Shown here: in pieces, positions 1 to 26,300 of the stretch
How positions within the stretch are numbered: position 1 is the first letter of the stretch
Layout of the letters: each line of letters opens with the position of its first letter
Assembly (NCBI GenBank): GCA_022605955.1
Contig: JAKCOZ010000011.1
Location: 5,523,990 to 5,587,989 of the forward strand
Direction of reading: 5' to 3'
Origin: Rallus limicola
Lineage: Eukaryota; Chordata; Aves; Gruiformes; Rallidae
Length of the DNA: 64,000 nucleotides
Notes under the pieces: generated by a model
Database searches by the model: none
Seen by the model: the letters and a program-made list of their open reading frames with translations, nothing else
What the model was told of the DNA's origin: nothing
Translations under genes and position numbers: made by a program

Positions 1-15417
<15,417 letters not shown>

Positions 15418-16204
15418 TGCCAAAATGTCACACAATGCAACCTGCCTTATACTAATTGCTTACAGAATGTAATCATCAGCAAAGGATGGCCAGCCACGTA
15501 CCTTCAGTTCCACTGCCCTGTGGCCTGGTGTTTTCTGCTTTCTAAGAAAGTTGTAAACTCTCTGCTTGTTCTATTTGAGGATTATTTATATGTGTACCCA
15601 CAGGAAAATTTTATCTCTAGAACTATGACTTCAGGGAAGGAAGGGAATTGAGTAGGTGAGTTTGTTTGTTTGTTTTTCCCAGATATGCTGATAAATTAAA
15701 TACCCCTTCCAGCTCTTGGATTGATCTCTTTTGCACACAGGGAACTTCTTTTGAAGTTTTTTTTGGCAGGCATTGTAGACCAAGAAGTCTCCAGGCAAAA
15801 TCAGTACAGTTCAGCAGAGATGGGATTGAATCCAGCAGCACTTTGATGTTAACATTAATCTGAGTTAACTCTCTTTAGAAATATATGAGTAGAGAAATCA
15901 TCATTTTTCAAGGTCCATGGTTTGCTTACTGAAATACAAATCCTGTGCCTGGAAGTAACCAGCACAGTGATAGCTGTGCAGCTGTGCACCTCTGCACCTG
16001 GCATCACTGCCTTTCCCCAGTACATCACTGTTTTCTCAAGGGAAGCTCATTCCAGTTCTCCCTTCTCCCAGACTAAATTCTGTAGTTTTGTCTAGTATTG
16101 TTCTTGCCATCCCTGTCTGTTCAGCAGTTGGAATTTCTTAAGGTAAATTGATCCTAAATTCTCACTATTTTTATCTCCCCTCCGGGAGGAATTTTGATTT
16201 GTAG
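15418..16204 (+). other. MMUT 3' UTR and downstream flank
   Basis: This non-repetitive sequence follows the MMUT stop. It contains ATTAAA at 15695-15700 and a GT-rich (TTTG)n stretch at about 15660-15676. I see no further gene in it. Confidence 0.5.
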
Positions 16205-17002
16205 ATGAGAAAAGCCATGCATAGACTCCATACAGGGCAAAAGGCCTGTGAGGATCTTTTGGGGGACAGTCTCTGGCATTATGGCCCTATCCCACTTTAT
16301 TTTGCCTTGCTGCTCATGGCATCCCATCACTGGGAGCAGCCCAGAGGAGAAGGACATGGGGATTTTGATGGATGTAAAGCTCAACATGAGCCGGCAATGT
16401 GCATGTGAAGCCCAGAAAGCCAACTGGTCAAAGGAGGGGATTCTGCTCCTCTGCTCTGCTCTGCTCTGGGTAGACTCCATCTGCAGTGCTGCTTCCAGCT
16501 CTGAGGTCCCCAGGACAAGACAGACATCGAGCTGTTGGAGTGAGGCCAGAGGAGGCCATGAAGATGATCAGGGGGATGGAGCACCTCTGCTGAGAAGACA
16601 GGTGTAGAGAGTTGGGCTTGTTCAGTCTGGAGGAGAGAAGGCTCCAGGGAGACCTTACAGGATCTTTGAGTACCTGAAGGGGCTACAGGAATGCTGGAGA
16701 GAGACTGGTTACAAGGGCAGAGAGTGAGAGGAAAACGGGAAAACTTCTTTTAGTTGGAAACTAAAAGAAGGCATATCTAGATTCGGTATTAGGAAGAAGT
16801 TCTTCCCTGTGAGGGTGGTGAGGCCCTGGCACAGGATGCCCAGAGAAGCTGTGGCTGCCTCTAGATTCCTGGCAGGGTTCAAGGCCAGCTTGGATGGGGC
16901 TTTGGGCACCCTAAGCTAGTGGAGGGTGTCCTTGCCCATGGCAGGGGGTGTAACGATGAGCTTTGAGGTCCCTTCTATCCCAAACCAGTCTGGGATTCTA
17001 TA
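16205..17002 (+). mobile_element. CR1: CR1 LINE copy, about 0.8 kb
   Basis: A forward copy with decayed ORF2 end (AGGAGAAGGACATGGGGATT and CTCAACATGAGCCGGCAATG), then GTTCAGTCTGGAGGAGAGAA and CCTTCTATCCCAAACCAGTC, ending GGGATTCTATAAAAG. It includes a CTCTG microsatellite near 16446-16468. Confidence 0.9.
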
Positions 17003-18139
17003 AAAGGAGACCACAGCCTTCCTGGCATAGTCCTTGTAGCTGTGTCATGGTGGAAGAGGCTGTTCCATACTTCTAAGAGCTTCAGCACCATTGTACGTTA
17101 TTCAGAATGAGATGTTCTACAGCTGAGCTGATATTGCAGGTGCAATGAGTAGCATTGTATCCTCACTCTGAAGATTGCAATCGATGAGATTTCTCCTTGT
17201 GAGTTTATCCTTAACTGTCTGTAAGTATCTGATTCCCTCCAAGAAAGATCAGTATGGTTCAGACCCAGATATACAGAAAGTAACAATAAAAATCCTCCCT
17301 CAACGTCTTCATGAGCCTTCTTGTCTGGAAAAACACATAGTCAAAGGGCTGGTCATGTCTAAACGTTATAATGACACTGATTTAATTCATTCCTTTCTGT
17401 CTATGGTTTCAATAATGTTTATCATGTCACAGAGGAAAAGGTGTTGTCACAGTTATGATTTACTTGATTGAGAATTTATTAAAAGTATAAGGTAAATCAA
17501 AGGTTAAACCTCATCAGCACTTAATGATTAAACAGTTTTAAAGTGTTACAAGTGATTTAGTAAAAATATGTATGCATATTGATTAAATAGAGACTTAAAT
17601 ACAGATTTGAAGATGACAAGTTTCACACTAACTATAAGGTAACTTATATATGTAGATATATGTACACACACAAAACATAAGGCAAACAGACAGAAATGGT
17701 AGGGCCTGGTGATATGTCACCCACACTCATAAAGGCAAATATGTGTAGTTTATATAAGTAGAGAGGTGAAGGAAGCTAGCATGGAGTTAAGATTTCCCTC
17801 TTCTAGGTTAGGGTAAAAAACTCACAGTGCATCGTCATTCCTCAGTGGGCCCTCGTTGAGACTCAAGGAGGGTGACTTCACTCTGGTCTTCCATCCGCAG
17901 ATGTTGCTCGAGAAGTTTGTGCCTTGTTTGTCCCAGCTCAGGGGAGATGCCCACTGTCATCTGGGAGAGCTCAGAGGGTCTCACTTAGAATCACTATTTA
18001 CAGATTCTGAGATAACTGAATTTTTGTCACTTCAGCTCAGTTTGGATGGCAAAATACTCTGGTACTTTCCACCAGTTGTGCAGACTCAGAACTTCTCTGA
18101 CATCTCCCCATGTCAGGAGGTGATTGACCCTCCTAAACA
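17003..18139. other. Intergenic stretch with no supported gene
   Basis: This is mostly AT-rich unique sequence with a short TA/CA-rich patch near 17640-17675. It holds two weak coding hints, discussed as findings: a signal-peptide-like start at 17184 with a GTAAGT donor, and an open frame from 17901 that runs into the next CR1. Confidence 0.5.
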
Positions 18140-18380
18140 GGATCATAGAATCATAGAATAGTTTCAGTTGGAAAAGACCTTCAGGATCATCGAGTCCAAC
18201 CATCTATCCAGCCCTACTAGGTCTGACACTAGACCATGTCACCAAGTACAACATCTACTTTTCTTTTAAACACCTCCAGGGATGGTGCCCCTCCCTGGGC
18301 AGCCTGTTCCAGGCCCTGACAACTCCTTTAGTGATGATTTTTTTCCTGACATTTAATCTGACCCTGCCCTGGCACAGCTT
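18140..18380 (-). mobile_element. CR1: CR1 LINE fragment
   Basis: A reverse copy: GATCATAGAATCATAGAATA, TTGGAAAAGACCTTCAGGAT, GAGTCCAACCATC and GGGCAGCCTGTTCCAGGCCC. Confidence 0.92.
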
Positions 18381-19111
18381 AGTGTTGGTATTGGGCTCTT
18401 TAAGGAACAAAAATACTCACGTGAACAGACTTTCCCTCAGGCTCCGTGGTGCTGCCGAAGCAGAGATCCCTTACAGGATGACAAGCTACGACAGGACCTG
18501 ATTTTCCCATATGTTCTCTGCTGCAGGAGCAGCACAGCAAGGAACATAGTGCTTGCTGACAAGCTGGCGTCAGGCTGTCAAGCCCTCATCGATAAAGGCA
18601 TGTGGTTGCCAGCCAACGCTCCTCCTCAACCTGGCTGCTCCTCAGGCTGGTGAGAGTTTGGCTTAGTGCAGAATCAAGTAGCTGCAACCCGTTTTGTTTC
18701 AGTATGAGTATTTTTGGCATATTCCAGGACAAAATAACTCTACAACTGTGGGTCTACACACTTGGGTCTTTCCAGTAGGATGGAGGAAGGTAGCAGCATG
18801 ACTGATTTCCCTTGGGAAGTACCGAAACTGTAGCTCTGACATTCTCTGTTTTGCACAGACACAAAGAATAAAAGTAGGACAAAGGGCTGGAGATAGTTTA
18901 TGCATGGGAATTGACTTCTGGCAGTGCATTGTCTGTCCTGGAAGAACCTCTGGTAGAGCAAGAACTTGAGCGTGGCACCAAGCCCCAGGCCAGTGCCCTC
19001 ACTGCAGAACAAACTCTCCCCTTGGTTTTCATTTGGTGGAGGTGTGAAGGATTTCCCCATTTCAGTGTCATCCCAAGCAGTGGGATGGAACCCGGGTCTC
19101 CATAGTGTTAG

Positions 19112-19440
19112 ATAGTGAAGGGACCTAAAAGAAAGCCAGGGAAGGACTTCTTAGAAGGGCATGGAGTGATAGAATGAGGGGAAATGATTTTAAATTGGAT
19201 GGGGGTAGATTTAGATTGGATATTAGGAAGAAATTCTTCATTACGAGGGTGGTGAGGCCCTGGCACAGGTTGCCCAGGGGATTGATTGGTGGCTGCCCCC
19301 TCCCTGGAGGTGTTCAAGGCCGGGTTGGATGGGGCCTTGAGAAGCCTGGACTGGTGAGAGGTGTCCCTGCCCATGGCAGGGGGATTGGAACTTGATAGGC
19401 TTTAAGGTCTGTTCCAACCCAAACCATTCTGTGATTCTAA
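19112..19440 (+). mobile_element. CR1: CR1 LINE fragment
   Basis: A forward copy: GATATTAGGAAGAAATTCTT, GTTCAAGGCCGGGTTGGATG and GTTCCAACCCAAACCATTCT, ending CTGTGATTCTAAATG. Confidence 0.92.
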
Positions 19441-19626
19441 ATGCCATGGAATTTGAGTTATAATCTGAACATGAATCAACTTTATGAAACTTAAAAAAAA
19501 CCTAGTCCCTATGTAGTGTGCTGCACTTCCATTCCTAGTTCTCTGGTCAAGTACAGCCCAGCTTTTTAATTGAGGGTGTTTCAATTTGCTTCTCACTGAG
19601 ACTGAAAAGTGACAAAGACATTTGAG

Positions 19627-19705
19627 CCATATTTGATAAGCAAACACTTGGGGAGTTATGATTTCTAAAACTGAAATACAGATAACAAATCAGGCTCAGT
19701 ATTAC
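19627..19705 (+). repeat. Left arm of an 80-bp inverted repeat
   Basis: The arm starts CCATATTTGATAAG and ends GGCTCAGTATTAC. It matches the reverse complement of 20855-20939 with three substitutions and one 6-base indel. No gene or known repeat is recognised in the arm. Confidence 0.9.
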
Positions 19706-19794
19706 ACTTCAGCAGTTTACAGTGATTTTGCCTCTATTGCTGAGGGGCACATTTTCAGTACTGCTTAGGCTTTATAAGCTTTTACAAGTGGGTG

Positions 19795-20150
19795 AGGACC
19801 TGTTCTGCTCCTGAAGTTTTCACGGAGGATGCTGGTGTTGCAGGGCATTGTGTGTGTGTCATTGTTCTGTTCTGTGGTGGGTGCCCCCCCTCACCCCCCA
19901 AGCTGCTCTATCACTGCCCTCCTCAGCTGGGCAGGGGAGAGAGATGCAGTGAAAGGCTCATGGGAGAGATAAGGGCAGGGAGAGATCACTCACCAGTTAC
20001 TGTCACCAGCAAAACAGACTCAATTTAGGAAAAAAAAAAATATTTATTTACAAGCAAAAATTATAAGAAATAAGAAATAAGAAGAAAGCTTAAAAGCCCC
20101 TCCCCCAACTCCTTCCTTCCCAGGCTCAACTCCACTCCATTTCCCTTTAA
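19795..20150 (+). mobile_element. Avian LTR-like fragment (ERV), truncated
   Basis: It contains GAGATCACTCACCAGTTACT, CAGCAAAACAGACTCAATTT, an A-rich and T-rich stretch and AAGCCCCTCCCCC. From recall this resembles an avian ERVL-class LTR. It is cut off at about 20150, where a CR1 fragment follows. The class assignment needs a repeat library. Confidence 0.5.
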
Positions 20151-20152
20151 GT

Positions 20153-20300
20153 TTGTCAAGTCCAACCATTCCTGCCCTCTACTCTAAGCACCTCATCTAC
20201 TTGTCTTTTAAACACATCCCAGGGATGGTGACTCCACCACCTCCCTGGGCAGCCTGTTCCACATCCCCACAACTCTTTCAGTGAAGAATTTTTTCCCTTC
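20153..20300 (-). mobile_element. CR1: CR1 LINE fragment abutting the LTR-like piece
   Basis: A reverse copy lacking the 3' tail: TTGTCAAGTCCAACCATTCC, ACACATCCCAGGGATGGTGA and CAACTCTTTCAGTGAAGAAT. The sequence beyond it, to about 20515, is GC-rich and unassigned. Confidence 0.85.
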
Positions 20301-20854
20301 AGCTTTCACAAGATCCCTTCTCAGTGTTTTCTCCTCTGCCCCACATCCCTCTTCCCTTTTCCCATTTCCCAGAGCTGTCAGAGGTGACCGTTTCCCAGCA
20401 GCTGTTTCACCTCTTGGTATCTGGGAGAGAAGATTGAGCACAGCCTCATTCTGCATAGAGCCTCTGGGAGGGACAACCCCAGACAAGGAAATGCCACCCT
20501 GGAAGCTAACAATTTAGGAATTTTTCACAACTTTTTACAAATAAACCTAGTTCAGTCTAGTGGAAAAGTTAAGAGAGTTGGCAACACTGCCAGTGGCAGG
20601 AGTTCAGGGGAAGGCGAGCTCCCTAAAGTAGTTTAGCCTTAAGTGATTGATTTGGGCCTTAGCATATGTTACAACTCATGTCTCATTTTGTTGGTTCTTT
20701 GGTAATCCACACTCCACAGGAACTGGAATTCCCATAGCCACAGAAGTGTTTCAGCCTGTCTTTTAATTCTGCTCTTGGCCTTAGCTGTAGGTTATAAAAT
20801 TAAGCTAATTATTATGGCTTGAGTGTGGTAGAAGTTTTCAAGTCCATTCACTAT

Positions 20855-20939
20855 GTAACACTGAGCCTGATTTGTTATCTGTTAATGTATTTCAGTTTTA
20901 GAAATCATAAGTCCCCAAGTGTTTACTTATCAAATATGG
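20855..20939 (-). repeat. Right arm of an 80-bp inverted repeat
   Basis: The reverse complement runs CCATATTTGATAAG ... GGCTCAGTGTTAC and pairs with 19627-19705. The arms are 1.15 kb apart, and the interior holds the LTR-like and CR1 pieces. Confidence 0.9.
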
Positions 20940-21007
20940 TGGTTGTTTAACTTCTGTTTGAAAGTTGTCTTTCTTCACTGAACCTGAAGCAAAGATAAAT
21001 CACAAAG

Positions 21008-21500
21008 TTGCAGAATCATTTATGCTGGAAAAGACCTTTAAGGTCATCACCTACCTGGGTACAACCTCCTTTTGGATAGTTGTAGAGAGCAATAAGGTCT
21101 CCCCTCAGCCTCCTCTTCTCCAGGCTGAAGGACCCCAGTTTCCTCAGCCTCTCATCAGACTTGTGTTCCAGACCCTTCACCAGCTCTATTGTCCTTCTCT
21201 GGACATGCTGCAGCACCTTGATGTCTTTCTTGTCATGAGGGGCCCAAAACTGAACACAGTATTTGAAGTGTGGCCTCACCAGTGCCCAGTATAGGGGGAT
21301 GATCACTGCCCTTGTACTACTGGCCACGCTATTTCTGGTACAAGCCAGGATGCTGTTGGCCATCCTGGACACCTGGGCACACTGCTGGCTCATGTTCAGC
21401 CTGCTGTTGATGGACACCCTCAGGTTCTTTTCCCCCAGGTAGCTTTCCAGCCACTCGTCCCCAGATGTGGTCAGGTGAGCAAGTGGGGGAAGCAAGAATG
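21008..21500 (-). mobile_element. CR1: CR1 LINE fragment with open ORF2 remnant
   Basis: A reverse copy. The minus strand keeps a 167-codon open frame (21519-21016) with CR1 ORF2 C-terminal motifs such as [10 protein letters not shown] and [16 protein letters not shown]. It is the tail of the reverse transcriptase polyprotein, without the catalytic domain, so it is not functional. Confidence 0.93.
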
Positions 21501-21687
21501 GCTGCAGCTGTGTAACCACATTCTGTACAACATTTCAAACCCAGGTGTTTATGCCCTTTAAAACCACAAGCAATAAGTCAGAGAGAGATATTTAAACTGT
21601 AGGAAATCAAAATTTCCACTTCTTTTGTTAGAACTGCCAATCAGGATGATGTCAATGGTTTTATGTATGCTTTAAACTGAGTCTTTG

Positions 21688-22016
21688 GATCATAGAATCG
21701 AAGAACTGTTTAGGTTAGAAGGCACCTCAAAGTCCATCTAATCTATGGGCAGGGACACACTCCGCTAGCCCAGGGTGCCCAAAGCCTCATCCAACCTGGC
21801 CTTGAACCCTGCCAGGGATCCAGGGGCAGCCCCAGCTTCTCTGGGTACTCTGTGCCAGGGCCTCACCACCCTCACAGGGAAGATTTTTTTCCTTTTTATC
21901 TCACCTAAATCTCCCTCCTTCAGCTTAAGGCCATTCCTCCTTGTCCTCTCACTCCCTGCCCTTGAAACCAGTCCCTCTCCATCCTTCTGTAGCCCCTTTA
22001 CGTGCTGGAAGGCTGA
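21688..22016 (-). mobile_element. CR1: CR1 LINE fragment
   Basis: A reverse copy: GGATCATAGAATCGAAGAAC, CCAACCTGGCCTTGAACCCT and GGCCTCACCACCCTCACAGG, ending near CGTGCTGGAAGGCTG. Confidence 0.93.
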
Positions 22017-22042
22017 GGTCAGTAAACTGTTCTCCGTTGCAG

Positions 22043-22310
22043 TTGTGTCAGTGCTCCAGCCAGAGGGGAACTCGCTATCGCAGAAGCTCCCGCTGAAGCC
22101 ATAAAAGCAACTACTGTGTCAGTGGGATTGCTTTCTGCTGGGCTAGTTATCCTGGGGATGTCCTTTGGCATGCTGTACAGAGTCCTCCTCCAGAAAATAA
22201 ATGCTCTGACAGCTTTCACTGTAGAAGATCTGTTCTACCTCAGCAAACGGCCTAAGTGCACAGTTCCCCATGCCAAGAGATTCCCTCGCTTCTCGCTGGG
22301 CTCCCTGTGA
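22043..22310 (+). CDS. Candidate C-terminal exon of an unrecognised single-pass membrane protein
   Basis: A reasonable acceptor (TGTTCTCCGTTGCAG, ending 22042) is followed by 88 open codons to TGA. They read CVSAPARGELAIAEAPAEAI, then a hydrophobic segment TVSVGLLSAGLVILGMSFGM that fits one membrane span. A basic tail follows, containing FTVEDLFYLSKRPKC and ending RFPRFSLGSL. The codon choice looks coding rather than random. The product was not recognised. It would be a type I membrane protein transcribed towards the opsin. A reverse CR1 ends only about 25 bases upstream, in what would be the intron. No AATAAA is apparent soon after the stop. It could still be a chance frame or a relic. Confidence 0.35.
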
Positions 22311-22648
22311 TACACACAAGACATCCTCTGCCGACTGCCACATCCCCACCTCACCTCTTCAGGCTCCTGTTGGATCCCATGTTTTGTGGTGCTGGCAGCA
22401 TACCTCTGGCAGAGCAAGGAGCTGTAGATCTCCATAAGACATTTTGATAGCAACCACTTTATCTTACCCTGGCAGTGAGTATTTCTCGCTACCCATCTGT
22501 TTTTCTGTCTGTATTGTCAGGAAGCTATGCTCTGCAGCTCTATTTATTTGGTAACAGTCTGCGTTCCAGCTATGGGTTTCTCTGCTGGTTGTTTTACTGG
22601 TAGAGCCAAGAGTCTGCAGATAGCTTGCATTAAGAAGTCAAAGCATAA

Positions 22649-22665
22649 GGAAAAAAAAAAAAAAA
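22649..22665. repeat. Poly-A tract
   Basis: A run of about 16 A in an A-rich neighbourhood, between the candidate membrane-protein exon and the opsin stop. It has no clear role. Confidence 0.7.
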
Positions 22666-22975
22666 CCACAAAAATAATAAGTCCTCTTTTAATGATAACT
22701 GTTTCCCTGAAAAGAAGTTTAGCTTACATGTTTTTATGTCTAGTACATAAACTATTTCCTCTAAAGTGGAAATTCTTGGGAAAAAAATATAGCAGGGTTT
22801 GTTTCTCCTTTTTTGCTGTGCAGCTCAAAGACAATATTTGAGAGCTGCTTTAAAAATATACACTTAACCCCCTGTGTCTGACATAAGATAGACAGTGACA
22901 ACCCCAAGCGCTGCGTTCCAACTGGTTTGGGCCCCCCCTGAGCGAGCCCCCGTGTTGCCAAAGCATCGCTGCCTC

Positions 22976-23323
22976 TCAGCGAGCTGCAGCTCCCTGGTCC
23001 TCCGCCTTGGCAGCTGAAGAGAGACGAGCGTTGCCACGTCCACTCCACATCATCGACACGGGATGTTCTGCAGAGTTGTCGGTGCTGAGGAAACGAACTC
23101 TCCAGCCACAGCAACACTGCAGCTGTTTGATTTCCCGGCGGAAGGTTTTGCTGAAGATGTAGTAAATGAAAGGGTTGTAGGCCGTTGAAGATTTGGCAAA
23201 GAGGCAGGGAAGGAGAGTAATGATGGGCTGGAGGGAATCGCTGGAGTTGAATATGGACCAGAAGCTGGCTGCTGCATAGGGCGTCCACGAGCTCAGGAAG
23301 CCGACTGAGATGAGCACAGCCAT
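22976..23323 (-). CDS. OPN5-like opsin coding exon 4 (TM6-TM7, tail)
   Basis: After a CCCTTTCAG acceptor the exon reads MAVLISVGFLSSWTPYAAAS, then TM7 with AKSSTAYNPFIYY (retinal lysine and NPxxY), FRREIKQLQCCCG and a short tail ending QGAAAR and TGA at 22978-22976. The tail is Ser-containing and could be a target for receptor kinases. Confidence 0.93.
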   Translation of the reverse strand: MAVLISVGFLSSWTPYAAASFWSIFNSSDSLQPIITLLPCLFAKSSTAYNPFIYYIFSKTFRREIKQLQCCCGWRVRFLSTDNSAEHPVSMMWSGRGNARLSSAAKAEDQGAAAR

Positions 23324-26300
23324 CTGAAAGGGAAACGGGGCTTCAGTTCTCAGCTGGCATTGGCTGGGCCTTGGTGCTCAGGGACGTGGTGGGTGGATGA
23401 AACCAGACCTGAACCAGCGGGAATACCTGGAACTGCCTGCTTGCTGTGTTGTGCCAGGAGCACAGGGAACGCTTTAATTCCCACCCAGCACATCTGCACT
23501 GTCTGTTTCTTATAGAATCACAGAATCTCATGAGTTGGAAGGGACTCATAAGGACGATCGAGTCCAACTCCTGGCTTCACACAGGCCCAACCAAGTTAGA
23601 GATGGGACTGAGGGCATTATCCAGACACTTCTTGACCTCAGCCCAGCTCAGTGCTGTGACCCCTTCCCTGGGGAGCCTGTGCCAGTGCCTGACCCCCTCT
23701 CAGTACAGAACCTCCTCCTAACATCCAACCTAAACCTCCCCTGTCACAGCTTCATGCTGTTCCCTTGGGTTCTATCCCTGTTCACCAAAGAGAGGAGATT
23801 GACACCTGCCCCTTTGCTCCCCCTCATCAGGAAGCCACAGACCACATTGAGGTCTCCCCTCAGCCTCCTCTTCGCCAGGCTGAACAAACCCAGGGACTTC
23901 AGCTATGAGGCAGTTGTTTCCATTTCCTTCCCTGGCTCTAGCTGCAGTGTGACAAGGGACACAGCCCAACCAGAAACTCCAGCCTATCAATAGATAAAAA
24001 TGGGCTACTGAAGTGCTTATTTGAAAAAAGTTCTATTAAACCCTCCTGTTTCATCAGGATTTCCATGTAGCTCACTGGGAGTAGCCCCTCAATTAGAAAT
24101 ACCTAGGATGACAGAACAAGTGCTCCACCCCAGTTACAGCATGAAAGGATTCAGCAGCTATTCCAGCATGCCCAGAAATCTGTATGTCTATGAAAATCTG
24201 GGATGCAACCACCTTAAGATTTAACAAGCTGCATTGTACCTGCAGGATTTTATCCTGATGAAGCTACTGAAATGAGAAGGATGCCAGAAGCCCCCCGCTC
24301 CTCTGAGAAGCACAGAGTATGGGTGAGACCCAAACCACAGCTCCATCTTTGCTTAATACTAGGCAAAAGCAATGAAGGGTCATCATGAGCCAGGCATGAG
24401 CAGAGCCAGATCTCTTCAGGCTCATGATTACTGCAGATTCATTGCTGGGATAACTCACCAATGTCAGCTTCTTCTCCAGTTTTGCTGCATTAGGGATGCT
24501 GTCAATATTCTGTATCTCTTGGTACATTTTATGAACCTTCCAGGCAATTCCCAAGTAGCAGGCAACGATGGTCATTGCAGGCAGGACTGTGCACAGGAGG
24601 AACATGCTCAGGATGAATGAAAAGCCATTGGAGGAGCTGTGGAACTTGCTCCAGGCTATTGTGCAGGAGATGCCAAATGGCTCAGGACCATAGTAGCCCC
24701 AGCCTACCAAGGGCAGAATGGCCCAGAGCAAGGAGTAGAGCCAGATGAGAGCAATCAGGACACAAACAGTATTCTTGGTGATTTTGTTACCTGCAAGAAA
24801 GACGAAGAGCAAGCATATATGAATCTCCCCTCAGCCACATGGTTTTTGCCATAACTTCTTCTCCAACAGAATGGTGGCTACAGATGCTCTTTGGGCTGCT
24901 GCTGCAGTTCCCTAAGCTTTGGGCTTCTTCAGAGACAAAGCGGAGTATCTATGGATTGTCCTCCAGCCAGGGTCGGATCACCACAGTCCTTACTGGTGCC
25001 CAACAGGAGGCTTGAGGAATTTGAGATTAAGGCAGTAATTGGAAGAGGGAATAGGCAAAACAGACTGAACATAGCCAGGGAGTGTAAGAAATTGTGGGGA
25101 GTTTCTTCTGGGATGGAGATTTTGATGTTAATTCTTAAATATGTGATTCACAGAGGCCCTCAGTGCTGATCCAAAATTTGGCAAGTCAGGGAGCTTCACA
25201 AAAGCAAGGTGACCTACAATGTACTGTGCTTTCAGACCAGGATTGCCAGGAGAACACTCTTACTAATTTAGGTAAGGCTCCTTGCACACAAATATGGAGA
25301 TAAGGCAGTCTGGTCCAGCAAAACATCAGGGCTCTGCACACTCAGGGTAGTTTCACTTGGTGGTGTCAAGAGTGAGAAGCCTCACTGTTTAATAAGGAAT
25401 TAAATCTGATCCTTCCTGGAGCATTAGAGGTTTGATATTGGGTGAAAAGTTGAGGCTTCTTCCTACAGTTCTTGAGCTGATACTCCCTGGTGTATTCAGC
25501 AAGTACCTCTCTGAGCAGTGAAGCCCAAAGGCACCCTCATGAGGTTACCAGAGATGTAATTACTTACTGTTAGATTTGGGTGAGTTGGTAACAAAAAGTC
25601 GAATCACAGCCATGGCACACAGGGTCATCATGCTGCAGACACCAAAAAGGAAACCCATCAGGGCATAATAGATGCAGGATGCATCTCCTCCCAGCCAGGC
25701 ATGGTTCCAGGCAGATGCAATGGCCAGTGGATACATGCTGATTGCCATCCCAATATCCGCTGCAGCCAAGTTGGCTGTAAGCAGCTCTGGCGACTTCAGG
25801 AGGGAAGAGCGTTTCACAGCTGTAGCAAGGACAGCTGAATTTCCAAGGATTGTGAGAATGGCTGAAAGAGAAAATAATGATTAGCATGTCTGTGAAGTGC
25901 TTATCTATATGAAGGATGTGAAAAATTCCAGTCATTAGTCTGGGACTGATGTCCTAGAAGACAGGACAGACTGGAATAGTGGCCAGGATTGAGCACCTCA
26001 GAGGCTGTGCTGAAGCTTTGGAAACACACCAGTGTGTATCTGCTATGCCCTGCTGTCCTGATTTTGGCAGGGATGGAGTTAATTTTCTTCCTAGCAGCTG
26101 GTGTAGTTCTGGGTTTTACATTTAGGATGAGAATCATGTCGATAACACACTGATATTTTGGTTGTTGACAACCAGCCAAGGACTTTGCAGCTTCTCATAC
26201 TGCCCAGCTGATGAGAAGGCAGGGTGCACCCAAGAAGCTGGGAGGAAACACAGCGGGGACAGACTGGCCAAAGGCATATTCCATACCAATTATGTCATGT

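Noticed and set aside
17856..18161. 101-codon plus-strand frame
   Set aside because: It runs straight into a CR1, its only donor leaves a phase incompatible with the next candidate exon, and it has no recognisable motif.
21016..21519. 167-codon minus-strand frame considered as a host gene
   Set aside because: Its motifs are those of the CR1 ORF2 C-terminus and it sits inside a CR1 copy.
22649..22665. Poly-A run as the tail of a retrocopy ending after 22310
   Set aside because: There is no AATAAA upstream, no target duplication was seen, and a splice acceptor precedes the open frame. A retrocopy is possible but unsupported.
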